Source of the DNA: Bartonella machadoae
Lineage (GTDB): Bacteria > Pseudomonadota > Alphaproteobacteria > Rhizobiales > Rhizobiaceae
Assembly (NCBI RefSeq): GCF_022559585.1
Contig: NZ_CP087114.1
Coordinates: 1,529,095 to 1,593,094, forward strand
DNA length: 64,000 bases
Direction of reading: 5' to 3'
Shown here: in pieces, positions 32,252 to 41,913 of the stretch
Numbering within the stretch: the stretch's first letter is position 1
Layout of the letters: every line of letters starts with the position of its first letter
Notes under the pieces: model-generated
Database searches by the model: none
The model's input: the letters and a program-made list of their open reading frames with translations, nothing else
Told to the model about the DNA's origin: nothing
Program-made: the position numbers and the translations under genes

Positions 32252-32280
32252 ATACTATACCTAAAGTTGCAATATGTCAA
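32252..32280 (-). promoter_or_regulatory. Promoter of the candidate small RNA
   Basis: TTGACA at 32275-32280 is a perfect -35 consensus on the minus strand, with TAGTAT at 32252-32257 as -10 (17-base spacer); an overlapping TATAGT would give a 15-base spacer. Transcription would start near 32245. Confidence 0.55.
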
Positions 32281-32393
32281 CATAGATTCTACCATAGGTT
32301 TTAAAATAATGAATTTTTTTCGCTTCTCTCACCAAAATCAAGCAAACATTTAATATCTCGTAATTTAGAAAAAAGAGTATTAAGAATTTTTGT

Positions 32394-33209
32394 ATGCATT
32401 TAAATATTACACCAATCTACCAAACTGATGACACACGTCTGTACGATTATCGTAACATTCGTGAAAGAGATCTTGTAGGACGACAACATAAATTTATTGC
32501 TGAAGGCAAAGTGATATTATCGGCATTGCTCCATTCGAAAGAATTTTTTGCTCTTTCATTGCTTATGGTGACGGAACGTCTTCCTGGACTGATGCCCCTT
32601 TTAGAGGAGACACAGCCAACATGTCCCATTTATTGTGTTCCGCAAAAAGTCATGGACAATATTGTCGGTTTCCATGTCCATCGCGGTATACTCGGTATCG
32701 GTAAACGCAAAACACTACCATCACTACAACAGTTTTTACAAGATTTACCAGAAGAAGCGTTGATTCTCGTTTTATGCGGTATTTCTAACCATGATAATAT
32801 GGGAGCTATTTTTCGCAATGCTGCTGCCTTTGCCAGTAATGGCATCATTATTGACAAAACCTCATGCGATCCTCTTTACCGCAAATCCATCAGAGTGTCT
32901 GCTGGTGCTGCTCTAAAGGTCCCCTATACACAAGGTGCTGATATTCATAATATTTTAGAGACGCTCTATGATACAGATTTTCATACTTACGCACTCTCTC
33001 CCTCTGCTCAATGCTCTCTCAAGCAAGCAAAAACAGCAAAAAGGACAGCGCTTATTTTAGGAACAGAAGGTGATGGCTTACCAACTGATATACTACAAAG
33101 ATCAAAAACCTTACGCATTCCCATGGCTCACGGCTTTGATAGTCTCAATGTTTCCACAGCAACAGGCATTGCGCTCGCCCATTTTAGCAATTGTAATAAA
33201 CTTTGCTAA
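32394..33209 (+). CDS. TrmH/SpoU-family RNA 2'-O-methyltransferase
   Basis: A 271-residue SPOUT methyltransferase. Motif 1 is NHDNMGAIFRNAAAF (residues 132-146), motif 2 LILGTEGDGLP, motif 3 IPMAHGFDSLNVSTATGIALAHF. These form the SAM-binding trefoil knot of TrmH/RlmB-type enzymes that methylate ribose in rRNA or tRNA. The N-terminal 100 residues form the substrate domain. Exact substrate cannot be told. No strong ribosome site; ATG at 32394 matches the family start. It converges on mnmA. Confidence 0.85.
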   Translation: MHLNITPIYQTDDTRLYDYRNIRERDLVGRQHKFIAEGKVILSALLHSKEFFALSLLMVTERLPGLMPLLEETQPTCPIYCVPQKVMDNIVGFHVHRGILGIGKRKTLPSLQQFLQDLPEEALILVLCGISNHDNMGAIFRNAAAFASNGIIIDKTSCDPLYRKSIRVSAGAALKVPYTQGADIHNILETLYDTDFHTYALSPSAQCSLKQAKTAKRTALILGTEGDGLPTDILQRSKTLRIPMAHGFDSLNVSTATGIALAHFSNCNKLC

Positions 33210-33273
33210 AAGGAATAACATTTTAAGTTACAAAACAATCCCCATAAGCATATCCCCCATGCGCATATTATTG

Positions 33274-34503
33274 TCATTTATAAGAAGCTGTTGTTTTAAG
33301 TTCGGAAGAAACATCAGTGTTTGTTTCTAAATCACACAAAACGCGTTTCAACATCACTTCAGTATCAGCAGCACGTTGTGAATGCGTCACGAATCCTCCA
33401 CCAAGAATACGTGCTTCATTATCATTTCCATCGTAAAAAACGCAAGCCTGCCCTGGTGCCACAGCATTTTCACGTTCCAACAAATCAACAGAAAAAATAC
33501 CCTCTTGATAATGCAAACGCGCCAGATGAGGCGGACGGGTTGAACGAACTTTTACAGCCATCTCAATACCATCAGGAGGAAAATGATCCAATGGCTCATC
33601 ACCTAGCCAATTCACATCTCGCAAAAAGAGTTTACGTGTTTCCAACATTTCACGTGGTCCAACAATAACACGCGCATTTTCCACATCAAGATAAACCACA
33701 TAAAGCGCTTCACCCGTTGCAACACCAATACCACGACGTTGACCAACAGTATAATTAACAATTCCTGAATGCTTTCCTAAAACCTGTCCATCTATATGCA
33801 TAATAACTCCAGGATTTGCTGCCTCTGGTCGCAATTTTGTAATAACATCGGAATATTTTCCTTGCGGAACAAAACAAATATCCTGACTGTCATGCTTATT
33901 TGCAACAACAAAGCCCATTTCTGCTGCTATTTCACGAACACGCGCTTTTGGAAGGTTTCCAAGTGGAAAGCGTAAATAATCAATCTGCTCTTGTGTCGTT
34001 GCGAAAAGAAAATAACTCTGATCACGATCATTATCGAGCGGACGAAAAAGTGCCCGATGTGCACCATGGGGACGAGAACGAATATAATGACCCGTCGCCA
34101 AAGCATCCGCACCTAACTCACGTGCAGTTGCTAATAAATCTGCAAACTTAACAGTTTGATTGCATGCTACACATGGCACTGGAGTCTCTCCATGTGCATA
34201 ACTTTCTGTAAAAGGATCAATCACCGCTTCGCGAAACCGCTTTTCATAATCAAGAACATAATAAGGAATCCCCAAAGTTTCTGCTACGCGCCGAGCATCT
34301 TCAATATCTTGTCCAGCACAACACGACCCCACCCGATGTGTTGCAGCACCATGATCATAAAGCTGCAAAGTAATGCCAATGACATCATAGCCTTCCCTTT
34401 TTAAGAGACCGGCAACAACCGACGAATCAACGCCCCCCGACATTGCAACAACAATACGGGAATTCTCAGGTGGTCCTGGCAAATCAAGACTGTTCAAAAA
34501 CAT
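33274..34503 (-). CDS. mnmA: tRNA-specific 2-thiouridylase MnmA (TrmU)
   Basis: A 409-residue MnmA. P-loop [14 protein letters not shown] (residues 24-37), first catalytic Cys in [10 protein letters not shown], the KDQSYFL-like [11 protein letters not shown], the second Cys in [12 protein letters not shown], and [10 protein letters not shown]. It makes the 2-thio group of s2U34 in Lys, Glu and Gln tRNAs using ATP and a persulfide from IscS. The first 12 residues are an N-terminal extension relative to E. coli. Both catalytic Cys are present, so it should be active. Confidence 0.95.
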   Translation of the reverse strand: MFLNSLDLPGPPENSRIVVAMSGGVDSSVVAGLLKREGYDVIGITLQLYDHGAATHRVGSCCAGQDIEDARRVAETLGIPYYVLDYEKRFREAVIDPFTESYAHGETPVPCVACNQTVKFADLLATARELGADALATGHYIRSRPHGAHRALFRPLDNDRDQSYFLFATTQEQIDYLRFPLGNLPKARVREIAAEMGFVVANKHDSQDICFVPQGKYSDVITKLRPEAANPGVIMHIDGQVLGKHSGIVNYTVGQRRGIGVATGEALYVVYLDVENARVIVGPREMLETRKLFLRDVNWLGDEPLDHFPPDGIEMAVKVRSTRPPHLARLHYQEGIFSVDLLERENAVAPGQACVFYDGNDNEARILGGGFVTHSQRAADTEVMLKRVLCDLETNTDVSSELKTTASYK

Positions 34504-34855
34504 GTACTCATTCTCTATTAATAGTTATCGATTGATTAATGACGTTATGCGCGCTATTCATTACTTCACTTCTTTATATTGTTTTTTTATACTTTCCACA
34601 ACCAATAGCATGACTTTCTTTATAGCAGCTGCAAACAAAAAAGAGTGATGGAAATAAGGCACAACGCAAATTCTTTTTACTCTTAAAAAAACGCTGATAA
34701 AAAAGACTCTAAGAAGCGCTTCTACATATTTCACTTTGCACCTTACTTTTTACATAGCAGCTTACTTTATTAATTTTTTCTTTCAACGTGTTTAGCTTTT
34801 TTTTAAATTTCATGCTTTAAAAAAGAATCAAGTCCTTGACTAGATAGAGGATACA
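34504..34855. other. Divergent intergenic region mnmA-sciP, no gene
   Basis: A 352-base AT-rich interval between divergent mnmA and sciP. It should carry both promoters, but I find no convincing consensus pair or a TTAA-N7-TTAA CtrA box. Nothing else is seen. Confidence 0.5.
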
Positions 34856-35131
34856 ATGACCAATTTGATAAAAACACAAATGAAATACGTTATTGGACCC
34901 GATGGAAGTCCACTTACAATCGCCGATCTACCACCAAAAACAACACGGCGCTGGGTAATCCGTCGCAAAGCGGAAGTTGTTGCGGCTGTGAGAGGTGGAT
35001 TGTTAAGTCTTGATGAGGCGTGTCAACGCTACACTTTGACCGTAGAAGAATTTCTTTCATGGCAAAGTTTAATCGATGAACACGGTCTCGCTGGATTACG
35101 AACAACCAGAATCCAACATTACAGGCATTAA
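34856..35131 (+). CDS. sciP: SciP, small CtrA inhibitory protein (DUF1153)
   Basis: A 91-residue DUF1153 protein almost identical in layout to SciP: GPDGSPLTIADLPPKTTRRW, then the HTH region RRKAEVVAAVRGGLLSLDEAC, RYTLTVEEFLSWQ and RTTRIQ. In Caulobacter SciP binds CtrA and stops activation of its targets in G1 and also binds DNA. It lies near ctrA, which fits. A 41-base perfect hairpin terminator follows the stop. Confidence 0.9.
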   Translation: MTNLIKTQMKYVIGPDGSPLTIADLPPKTTRRWVIRRKAEVVAAVRGGLLSLDEACQRYTLTVEEFLSWQSLIDEHGLAGLRTTRIQHYRH

Positions 35132-35166
35132 TGGCTCTTAGTAATGATTTGGGAACAACAGCCCTC

Positions 35167-35207
35167 CGCAAAACAGCCAAACTTTTATCAAGTTTGGCTG
35201 TTTTGCG
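35167..35207 (+). terminator. Strong hairpin downstream of sciP
   Basis: 18-bp perfect stem: CGCAAAACAGCCAAACTT (35167-35184) pairs with 35190-35207 around a 5-base loop. The stem ends A/T-rich, so it can end transcripts from both sides. It terminates sciP, and on the other strand it blocks reading out of the integrase remnant. Confidence 0.8.
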
Positions 35208-35216
35208 TGTTTCAAA

Positions 35217-35333
35217 GCCTCTAACACCACCATCTTTACGCTTATGAAGGGACAAGTCAGCTCCATCACACTCTTTGTCAACCCCCAATATCGCAACGCC
35301 CCTCAGTCTTGAGACTGATTCATTAAGAGGCAT
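35217..35333 (-). pseudogene. Tyrosine-integrase N-terminal remnant, copy B
   Basis: MPLNESVSRLRGVAILGVDK, then DGADLSLHKRKDGG, from ATG 35333. This copy keeps one open frame to the LHKRKDGG motif and then runs into the sciP terminator. The shared leader (GACGTGCATAA, GGACTTAAGATGA on the plus side) reaches about 35515. It occupies the slot where other Rhizobiales carry fliI between sciP and fliJ (family knowledge). Confidence 0.6.
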
Positions 35334-35550
35334 TTTTACTTCTTTTTTTTAAAGTTTTTACCCACATGAATCCCGCTTATGACGTGCATAAATGATTATG
35401 ATTGATTCAAAATAAAAGGACTTAAGATGAAAGAATCGTATAATATTTGGGGATCTTATTCAACATGCAAAAGATGAGTTATCATTATAAATCAATGCAT
35501 TGCTAGCACACGACTTTCTCAAAGGCTTTCTTTTCAAACTATAGCCTTTA

Positions 35551-35937
35551 TCATCCAGTCATTGAGTTAGAATGAATGAAAAGCCCCTCATCATCTACCG
35601 CAATCTTCTTTTCTCGTTCCTCAAGAAGCTGTGCGTGTTGTAACTCCGTATTAACTTCATGGAGAGTCATTTCAGCATTTGTTTTTTGAGTCTGCAAATC
35701 ACGAATCGAATTTATAAGATTATCACGCCTTTGCCGCGCTACACGAGCAAAGGCAGAATAAGCAAAATGGTGAACGTCATTGTTTCCAGATTTGCGTTCT
35801 TCGTTAATAATTTGTGCTTCCAGTTCTAATACCATTCGCTCAAATTCTGCGATCATCATATCAAGCTGTGCAATTTCACGACGTTTTTCACGTGCCTGAA
35901 ACATCCTCAACTGCACCATACTTTTCCGTGGCTTCAT
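35551..35937 (-). CDS. fliJ: FliJ-like flagellar-locus protein
   Basis: A 128-residue coiled-coil protein: MKPRKSMVQLRMFQAREKRR, IAQLDMMIAEFERMVLELEAQI, then HFAYSAFARVARQRRDNL. This is the Rhizobiales FliJ found beside ctrA. FliJ is the stalk/chaperone of the flagellar export ATPase. GAGGAG lies 8 bases before the ATG at 35937; the longer frame to 35967 starts before that site. It has no flagellar neighbours here, and many Bartonella lack flagella, so its retention suggests another use or neutral persistence. Confidence 0.7.
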   Translation of the reverse strand: MKPRKSMVQLRMFQAREKRREIAQLDMMIAEFERMVLELEAQIINEERKSGNNDVHHFAYSAFARVARQRRDNLINSIRDLQTQKTNAEMTLHEVNTELQHAQLLEEREKKIAVDDEGLFIHSNSMTG

Positions 35938-35967
35938 ACTTACTACTCCTCGATTACGCCAACTCAA

Positions 35968-36505
35968 AATTTACATTCATACTCTTAACAGATCTCCTCA
36001 GACTCTTTCCAACGAAAACAGCCCTTTAAACTTACAATTCTCTCACTCATCTTCTCTAAGCATCCTTGCCGCTAGCTTGTTTAAAAAGAGATATAACGCT
36101 TTCTTTACTTTTCATCTAAACTATAGAACCATAGAATGAAGAGATTTAAAGCTCAGTAAATAAACACTGAAATTGTAAAAACTACTTTAAAAAAATCTCT
36201 GATAAGGTGTTTTTAAAAATTAAAGTAAGGAAGAGAAACAAGCTCTTTCTTTTTTGATTTTTTAAAAATATGTGATTTTTCTAAAATAATTTTATAATCT
36301 CTTTCAAAAATAAAAATATTTTGTTAACCACTATCATAGACAGTGGGGGACACAGTGGTGATTGTTACGCGTACCGCTGAAATATTCATAGACACTTTTG
36401 TTATAAGTGTTTGATTTCATGAATTGTTTTTATAACAGCTGTTTTACCAGCTGTTAAAACAAAAGTGCTCCTTGTGATTCGGAGGGGCAAAGTGAGGGAT
36501 CTAAA
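35968..36505. other. ctrA upstream region
   Basis: This 538-base AT-rich interval separates fliJ and ctrA. It has a perfect inverted repeat AACAGCTG-TTTTAC-CAGCTGTT at 36434-36455, 50 bases before ctrA, and a GATTC (GANTC, CcrM-type) at 36476-36480. A TTAACC half-site lies near 36324. In Caulobacter ctrA transcription is methylation-sensitive and autoregulated (family knowledge). GGAGGGGC and GAGGG precede the ATG. Confidence 0.5.
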
Positions 36506-37207
36506 ATGCGCGTATTATTAATTGAAGATGATAAAGCGATGACTCAAAGCATTGAGTTAATGTTAAAGTCGGCAAACTTTAATGTCTATATCACCGATCT
36601 CGGTGAAGAAGGCGTTGATTTAGGAAAGCTTTATGATTATGATATCATTTTGCTTGATTTAAATCTTCCTGATATGTCCGGATATGATGTTTTGCGGACC
36701 CTACGGTTAGCAAAGATAAAGACTCCTGTCCTCATTCTTTCTGGTATGACTGCCATTGAAGATAAGGTCCGTGGTTTTGGCTTTGGTGCAGATGATTATA
36801 TGACGAAGCCATTCCATAAGGATGAACTCATTGCACGTATCCATGCAGTTGTTCGTCGCTCTAAGGGACATGCACAATCCGTTATCGTTACAGGTGATCT
36901 CACCGTCAACCTTGACGCAAAAACCGTCGAAGTTGCTGGGCATCCCGTTCATTTAACTGGTAAAGAATATCAGATGCTAGAGCTTCTCTCTCTACGTAAA
37001 GGCACGACGCTTACTAAGGAAATGTTTCTTAATCATCTCTATGGTGGAATGGATGAACCAGAACTTAAAATTATCGACGTGTTTATCTGTAAACTCCGCA
37101 AGAAATTAGAAGCAATCTCTTCTCATGTAAACTACATTGATACAGTTTGGGGACGTGGTTACGTTTTACGTGATCCAGTTGAAGAAAACGTACGTAAAAC
37201 CGCTTAA
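36506..37207 (+). CDS. ctrA: Cell-cycle response regulator CtrA
   Basis: A 233-residue OmpR-family master regulator. Receiver: acidic pair EDD at 7-9, phosphoacceptor Asp51 (IILLDLNLP), Thr/Ser of LSGM at 79-82 and Lys of MTKPFH. C-terminal winged helix: [39 protein letters not shown], and GRGYVL. CtrA controls division, DNA replication and envelope genes. The very end (ENVRKTA) is Ala-terminated as in ClpXP substrates of CtrA type. chpT, the phosphotransferase that feeds it, is next, transcribed from the other side. Confidence 0.95.
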   Translation: MRVLLIEDDKAMTQSIELMLKSANFNVYITDLGEEGVDLGKLYDYDIILLDLNLPDMSGYDVLRTLRLAKIKTPVLILSGMTAIEDKVRGFGFGADDYMTKPFHKDELIARIHAVVRRSKGHAQSVIVTGDLTVNLDAKTVEVAGHPVHLTGKEYQMLELLSLRKGTTLTKEMFLNHLYGGMDEPELKIIDVFICKLRKKLEAISSHVNYIDTVWGRGYVLRDPVEENVRKTA

Positions 37208-37228
37208 GCAGTAAAAATGCACATTGTA

Positions 37229-37260
37229 AAATCTCGGAGTATAGCGGGCCGAGATTTTTT
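37229..37260 (+). terminator. Intrinsic terminator of ctrA
   Basis: AAATCTCGG (37229-37237) pairs with CCGAGATTT (37249-37257) and is followed by T-rich sequence, 22 bases after the ctrA stop. Confidence 0.8.
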
Positions 37261-37424
37261 CTCTGTTGCAATGAAAGATTTGCATATGAAGAATCTTTTA
37301 TATACGAAAACGCTTAAAGCGCAAAAAGGTCAACATTCCCCTTTACGGGTATAGTCCGATTGCTTATGAATACAATCTAAACCCTCTTTTTTGACATAAC
37401 TTAAACGCTTCTGTCTTATTTTAT

Positions 37425-38063
37425 TCAAAGCTTTTTTACAGTTTCCAAAACAATACAATTTTCAGTTTCATCAATATTGATTTGCATATCTGTCATCTCA
37501 GCAAGCAACATAGTATAATAAAATTGGATAGCATGAGCATCGAGATCTTTTTCTTGCATTTCTCTCTTATATAATGCCATAAAATGAGGAGGAATACGTA
37601 AAGATTTACCGGCAATTTTAAAGTGAAAAGAGCGTTTTTTTTCATCCTGTGAAATCATAACAATGATTTCTCCTCCACGAGAAGCTGTTGCGTTTGCAAT
37701 TAACACCAAATTAAGCAAAAGTTTAATTTCATTTTTTGGTAAAAGCAGAGAAGAAGCTTGCCAATTTAAAATTGCTTTTTCTTCCTTCATATATTGTTGT
37801 GCAACCTGCTCAGCAAAACGTGTCTCTATTTGTTCCCCATTTGCTCCGGCAAAACCAAAAGCCAATCGCGCGAATTGTAGACGTGCAGAAGCACTAGCAA
37901 CAGACCAACGCACCAATTGCAAAGCATCTTCTTCAGCCCCCCCTTCATCATAAAGTTCCATCGCATTTTGAATAGCACCAACAGGTGAAATCAAATCATG
38001 GCAAATACGGCTACAAAGCAAAGCAGCAAGATCGGTAGGCTCCAAAGAAACAGCTAATGTCAT
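37425..38063 (-). CDS. chpT: Histidine phosphotransferase ChpT
   Basis: A 212-residue ChpT: SLEPTDLAALLCSRICHDLISPVGAI with phosphorylatable His22, then MELYDEGG and ARLQFARLAFGF. The C-terminal half has a degenerate GHKL ATPase fold (LLNLVLIANATASRGGEI). ChpT passes phosphate from CckA to CtrA and CpdR. GGAG lies 11 bases before ATG. It converges with ctrA over about 220 bases. Confidence 0.9.
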   Translation of the reverse strand: MTLAVSLEPTDLAALLCSRICHDLISPVGAIQNAMELYDEGGAEEDALQLVRWSVASASARLQFARLAFGFAGANGEQIETRFAEQVAQQYMKEEKAILNWQASSLLLPKNEIKLLLNLVLIANATASRGGEIIVMISQDEKKRSFHFKIAGKSLRIPPHFMALYKREMQEKDLDAHAIQFYYTMLLAEMTDMQINIDETENCIVLETVKKL

Positions 38064-38275
38064 AATTTTGAGAACTCCAAGAATTAAAAAAACAGCTTCA
38101 TTTTAAAGAAAAACTCTTAACATCCAATGCATGTATAGAATTTTAACAATCATGCTAAAGAATTTTTTAAAAAAAATTCAATAGTTTAAATAATCTTACA
38201 TCTTATTTTTATTTGAATAGAATGAAAATGCTAATATTATCTTTTTGTTTATAACTAATAAAAGGGAAAAATTTT

Positions 38276-38872
38276 ATGACTCTCTCTCTTCTAACACGCT
38301 GGTACAGAAATGTTGTATCTATCATCTTCCTTTTATTCGTCATCATCAATAGTGCAAATGCTCAACTTCGACCAATAGAACAAAACGAACCCCATTATTC
38401 ACTGCAAGAAATTATTGATTCTGGTCATACTTTTTTTGGAAAAACTGCTAGCGGTATCGCCATAGCCATTCAAAACATCTTTTCACAATACGGTTATCCA
38501 AATGGTTATATTTTAGGGGAAGAAGCTTCCGGTGCTTTTTTTGCTGGATTAACCTATGGCGAAGGCATACTTTTTAGCAAAAGCTATGGTCAGAGAAAAG
38601 TTTTTTGGCAGGGTCCCTCTATGGGATGGGATTTTGGCGGACAAGGTTCTCGCTTAATGATCTTAGTTTATGATCTCAATCATATAAATAATTTATGGGG
38701 ACGCTATGGTGGTCTTTCTGGTTCGGCCTATTTAATTGCAGGTGTTGGTTTTCATGTCCTCAAAAAACACAATGTTTTGTTAGTTCCAATCCGTACAGGA
38801 ATTGGCGCACGCCTTGGCATCAATGTAGGATATTTAAAATTAACACAAAAACCGACATGGAATCCATTTTAA
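38276..38872 (+). CDS. eipA: DUF1134 / EipA envelope protein
   Basis: A 198-residue secreted DUF1134 protein. Signal peptide: RWYRNVVSIIFLLFVIINSANA-Q. Mature part has the conserved ASGIAIAIQNIFSQYGYPNGYI, GEEASGAFFAGLTYGEG, and GMGWDFGG-type GWDFGGQGSR, VGFHVLKK and GARLGINVGYLKLT. In Brucella EipA is a periplasmic protein needed for envelope integrity and its gene is a CtrA target (established knowledge). Proximity to ctrA and chpT suits that link. Confidence 0.85.
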   Translation: MTLSLLTRWYRNVVSIIFLLFVIINSANAQLRPIEQNEPHYSLQEIIDSGHTFFGKTASGIAIAIQNIFSQYGYPNGYILGEEASGAFFAGLTYGEGILFSKSYGQRKVFWQGPSMGWDFGGQGSRLMILVYDLNHINNLWGRYGGLSGSAYLIAGVGFHVLKKHNVLLVPIRTGIGARLGINVGYLKLTQKPTWNPF

Positions 38873-38899
38873 AACGAATCCTTATCGAAAAGAGAATTT

Positions 38900-39550
38900 A
38901 TGTTTATCCAATCGTTTCTTTTTTTTATTCTCGGAGTTGCTTGCACCTCATGGTTACTCGTGCTCTTTTCTCCTCTTATTTGGCGCAAAGTCATTCACTT
39001 TGCGCATAAATATGCTACTGCACAAATTCCGTTATCACACATTGAAAGACAAGCAAACTATGATTTTCTTTGTGCACAACATGCTGTAGAATGCGTGCGA
39101 AATGAGCAAAAATACAACTCTTTGCAAAAAAAATATGCGCAACAAAAAATACAACTTAGCCAAATAACTGAACAGTTTTATCAATTATGTCGTCCTACGC
39201 AAGACATCCTCCCCCCTCCACAAGAATCACTTGTGACCACAAAAAATACTGTTGCATCAAACACTTTTATCATGGACATCAAAACTATGCGTGAAAAAAT
39301 CACACATTATCAGCAACTCTTACAAAAAATTCAAACCAATGCGCTTGACGCTACAACAAACCGCCAACTCTTGGATGAATTGCGTGAAGAAACAAAGGAA
39401 TTAGCAGCAACATTAGCTGCTCAAATAGCCTTACAAGAGGGTGAAGCATCCCCAATCAACATACTGATCCAAAATTCTAAAGGCAAAAACGATCTAGCAT
39501 CATGTATTCGCAAAAAGATAGCCTCCGGCAAAAAAACGCCCCTTACATAA
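38900..39550 (+). CDS. Membrane-anchored coiled-coil protein, unknown
   Basis: A 216-residue protein with one N-terminal membrane segment (FLFFILGVACTSWLLVLFSPL) followed by long helical, Gln-rich, coiled-coil-prone sequence (QKYNSLQKKYAQQKIQLSQI; LLDELREETKELAATLAAQI). It starts 27 bases after eipA with AGAGAA before ATG, so both may be cotranscribed. Rhizobiales have similar orphan genes beside DUF1134. No function recognised. Confidence 0.65.
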   Translation: MFIQSFLFFILGVACTSWLLVLFSPLIWRKVIHFAHKYATAQIPLSHIERQANYDFLCAQHAVECVRNEQKYNSLQKKYAQQKIQLSQITEQFYQLCRPTQDILPPPQESLVTTKNTVASNTFIMDIKTMREKITHYQQLLQKIQTNALDATTNRQLLDELREETKELAATLAAQIALQEGEASPINILIQNSKGKNDLASCIRKKIASGKKTPLT

Positions 39551-39787
39551 GTTTCTTTTAAATGACTTAAGTAGAATAACTGAGATTGATAAAAGCAGAT
39601 TGTTTCATCACATAAAATCACACCGCGAAAAAATTTTAAGGAATATCTTTAATAGTCAAGCTCTCTTCTTAAACAGAAGAGCTAATCATTATGACGTTAT
39701 TTTGAAATGACAAACCAAAAGTCTTTTCCAAGAAGAGAACCAAAAACAAAGCCCCCTATTAAACGCTTTAAGGATAAAAACATTCCC

Positions 39788-40906
39788 TCAAGAACGATAA
39801 AAATCCCTTATTTGCTGGATCACCATATCCTGATCTGTTGTCGTTAAATAAGGATGCATTGGTAAACTTAAAACACAATTCCCTAAAGACTCAGAAACAG
39901 AAAGAGAATTTTTTACATAAGGAAAATGTTTATAAGCTCGTTGTTGATGCAATGGAGTGGTATAATAAATCATTGTCGGAATCGATTTCTTTTGTAAATA
40001 TTCCTTTAATTTATCACGCTCTTCTACTTTAATAGTATATTGTGCATAAGCACAACGCGCATTCTCTTCCATATCTGGAACTGTAACAATATCTCTTAAG
40101 CCATCGAAATAACGTTTGGCAATTGCCACGCGCTTTTCCATCTCATCTTCAAAGATCACAAGTTTTTCCAGCAAAATTGCAGCCTGAAGAGTATCTAGAC
40201 GTGAATTCATACCGATACGCACATTGTCATATTGCGTTTCACCTTTACCATGAAACAAAATAGATCGTAAAAGTTCTGCCAAATTATCATCATTGGTCAT
40301 CATCGCGCCTCCATCGCCATAACACCCCAATGGTTTTGCGGGATAAAAACTTGTTGCAGCAACATTACCAAAAGCGCCGCACATAATATTACCGCTTTTT
40401 CCCCCCATAGATTGAGCAGCATCTTCAATAACAAAAAGATTTTCCTGTACAGCTATCTTAGCAATTTCGATATAATCAGCAGGAAGACCAAACAAATCAA
40501 CGGCAATAATTGCCTTTGGTTTAAGACGCCCCTCTTTTTTAATCATTTCTATTGCTTCACGAAGTTTTTCAACATCAATATTGAATGTATCAGGAAGGAC
40601 ATCAACAAAAACAGGTTCAGCTCCTACTAAAGCAACAACTTCAGCAGTTGCACAAAATGTGAAGCTAGGACAAAACACAGCATCACCTGGACCAATATTT
40701 TGGGCCATAAGAGGCATTTTCAATGCATCAGTCCCATTGGCACAAGCAATCACATGTTTAACGCCAAGATACTCTGCCAACCGTTCTTCAAACTCTGTTA
40801 CTTTTGTCCCCAAAATATACTGACCACTGGCGACCACATGTGCAATTGCAGAATTAATTTTGTCTTCAATACGCGCACGCTGCGCCCCAAGGTCGATGAA
40901 TTGCAT
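39788..40906 (-). CDS. DegT/DnrJ/EryC1-type sugar aminotransferase
   Basis: A 372-residue PLP-dependent sugar-nucleotide aminotransferase: MQFIDLGAQRARIEDKI, GVKHVIACANGTDAL, PSFTFCATAEVVALVGAEPVFVDV, IAVDLFGLPADYIEI, IEDAAQSMGG, and PLP lysine in SFYPAKPLGCYGDGGAM. These enzymes make amino sugars for LPS or other glycans. ATG at 40906 has GGAG 5 bases upstream; the longer frame to 40927 lacks it. It follows the Gfo/Idh/MocA oxidoreductase gene by 54 bases in the same direction, as a pair that would oxidise then aminate a UDP-sugar (WlbA/WlbC or WbpB/WbpE type). Substrate unknown. Confidence 0.85.
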   Translation of the reverse strand: MQFIDLGAQRARIEDKINSAIAHVVASGQYILGTKVTEFEERLAEYLGVKHVIACANGTDALKMPLMAQNIGPGDAVFCPSFTFCATAEVVALVGAEPVFVDVLPDTFNIDVEKLREAIEMIKKEGRLKPKAIIAVDLFGLPADYIEIAKIAVQENLFVIEDAAQSMGGKSGNIMCGAFGNVAATSFYPAKPLGCYGDGGAMMTNDDNLAELLRSILFHGKGETQYDNVRIGMNSRLDTLQAAILLEKLVIFEDEMEKRVAIAKRYFDGLRDIVTVPDMEENARCAYAQYTIKVEERDKLKEYLQKKSIPTMIYYTTPLHQQRAYKHFPYVKNSLSVSESLGNCVLSLPMHPYLTTTDQDMVIQQIRDFYRS

Positions 40907-40959
40907 ATGAACTCCATTGATAATCACAATAATGCAAAAATACTACTGATCTCTTTCAT

Positions 40960-41913
40960 TTAAGAATGACTGACACTAGCAGCAGTTAAAACGCGTAAAA
41001 CAGCAAGAGCATCATCACCATTTGTGCGTGGTGATTGACGCGTCTCAATACAATGAAGAAAGTGTTGCAACTCGCAAGTAAGCGGCAAACTTTCATGAAC
41101 ATCAATATAATTCAACGCATCAGTGCTGAAAGCCCATTCTTTATTTTCCTTCCAAACAGCAAAACGGTGCAATGCCAATTTACGATTCCATGGTTCCATA
41201 TCATCAAAAACAAGCATCGCCTTTGTACCGACAACAGTTAAACGCCTTTCACGATAGGGAGTAAAACGTGAAGTAAACAGGTGACTTCTTATACCATTTG
41301 GAAAAATCATATGAATATGAGCAAAATCAGAGAGCTGATTCATGACAGAAGCCCCCTCACCACGAATCTCAGAAGGTTCACATCCCGTCAAAGCCAAAAT
41401 CATTGAAAGATCATGAGGCGCAAGATCCCATAAAGCATCACTTTGTGTATGGAATTTTCCAAAACCTAACCGATGAGAGTAGATATAACGTATCTCACCC
41501 AGCTCTCCCTCTTCTACCAATTCACACATTTTTTCAAAAGCAGGATGAAACCGCAAAATATGGCCCACCATAAAAACGCGTCCATATTTATCAGCAAGCT
41601 GAACTTGATGCTCAGCATCTGCTACGTTTAAAGCAATTGGTTTTTCAACCAATACATCCTTATCATTCTTAAGAGCACACAACGCGTTTTCTGTATGAAA
41701 TTGCGGAGGTAACGCCAATACCAATGCATCAATATCTTCATGAGTAAAAAGATCACTAGGCGCAATAAGGTCCACCCCATACATATTTGCAAAACTTGCA
41801 GCACGCTCAACATTCATATCAGAAACCGCTGCCAGTGCTCCAAGCCCGTGGAGTGTCCGTATATGATTTCCACCCCAATGACCACATCCTAAAACCGCTA
41901 CACGTGCCGACAT
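40960..41913 (-). CDS. Gfo/Idh/MocA-family oxidoreductase
   Basis: A 317-residue NAD(P)-dependent dehydrogenase with Rossmann motif AVLGCGHWGGNHIR (residues 6-19), the DALVLALPPQFH segment, the catalytic EKPIALN and later DLAPHDLSMIL. It probably oxidises a nucleotide sugar at C3 (WlbA/WbpB type), in line with the neighbouring aminotransferase. Together they look like the start of a small surface-glycan module; other members are not in this window. Confidence 0.85.
   Translation of the reverse strand: MSARVAVLGCGHWGGNHIRTLHGLGALAAVSDMNVERAASFANMYGVDLIAPSDLFTHEDIDALVLALPPQFHTENALCALKNDKDVLVEKPIALNVADAEHQVQLADKYGRVFMVGHILRFHPAFEKMCELVEEGELGEIRYIYSHRLGFGKFHTQSDALWDLAPHDLSMILALTGCEPSEIRGEGASVMNQLSDFAHIHMIFPNGIRSHLFTSRFTPYRERRLTVVGTKAMLVFDDMEPWNRKLALHRFAVWKENKEWAFSTDALNYIDVHESLPLTCELQHFLHCIETRQSPRTNGDDALAVLRVLTAASVSHS

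Noticed and set aside
37663-37953. 96-codon plus-strand frame within chpT
   Set aside because: Antisense of conserved chpT sequence including the His22 region, with no start signal of its own.
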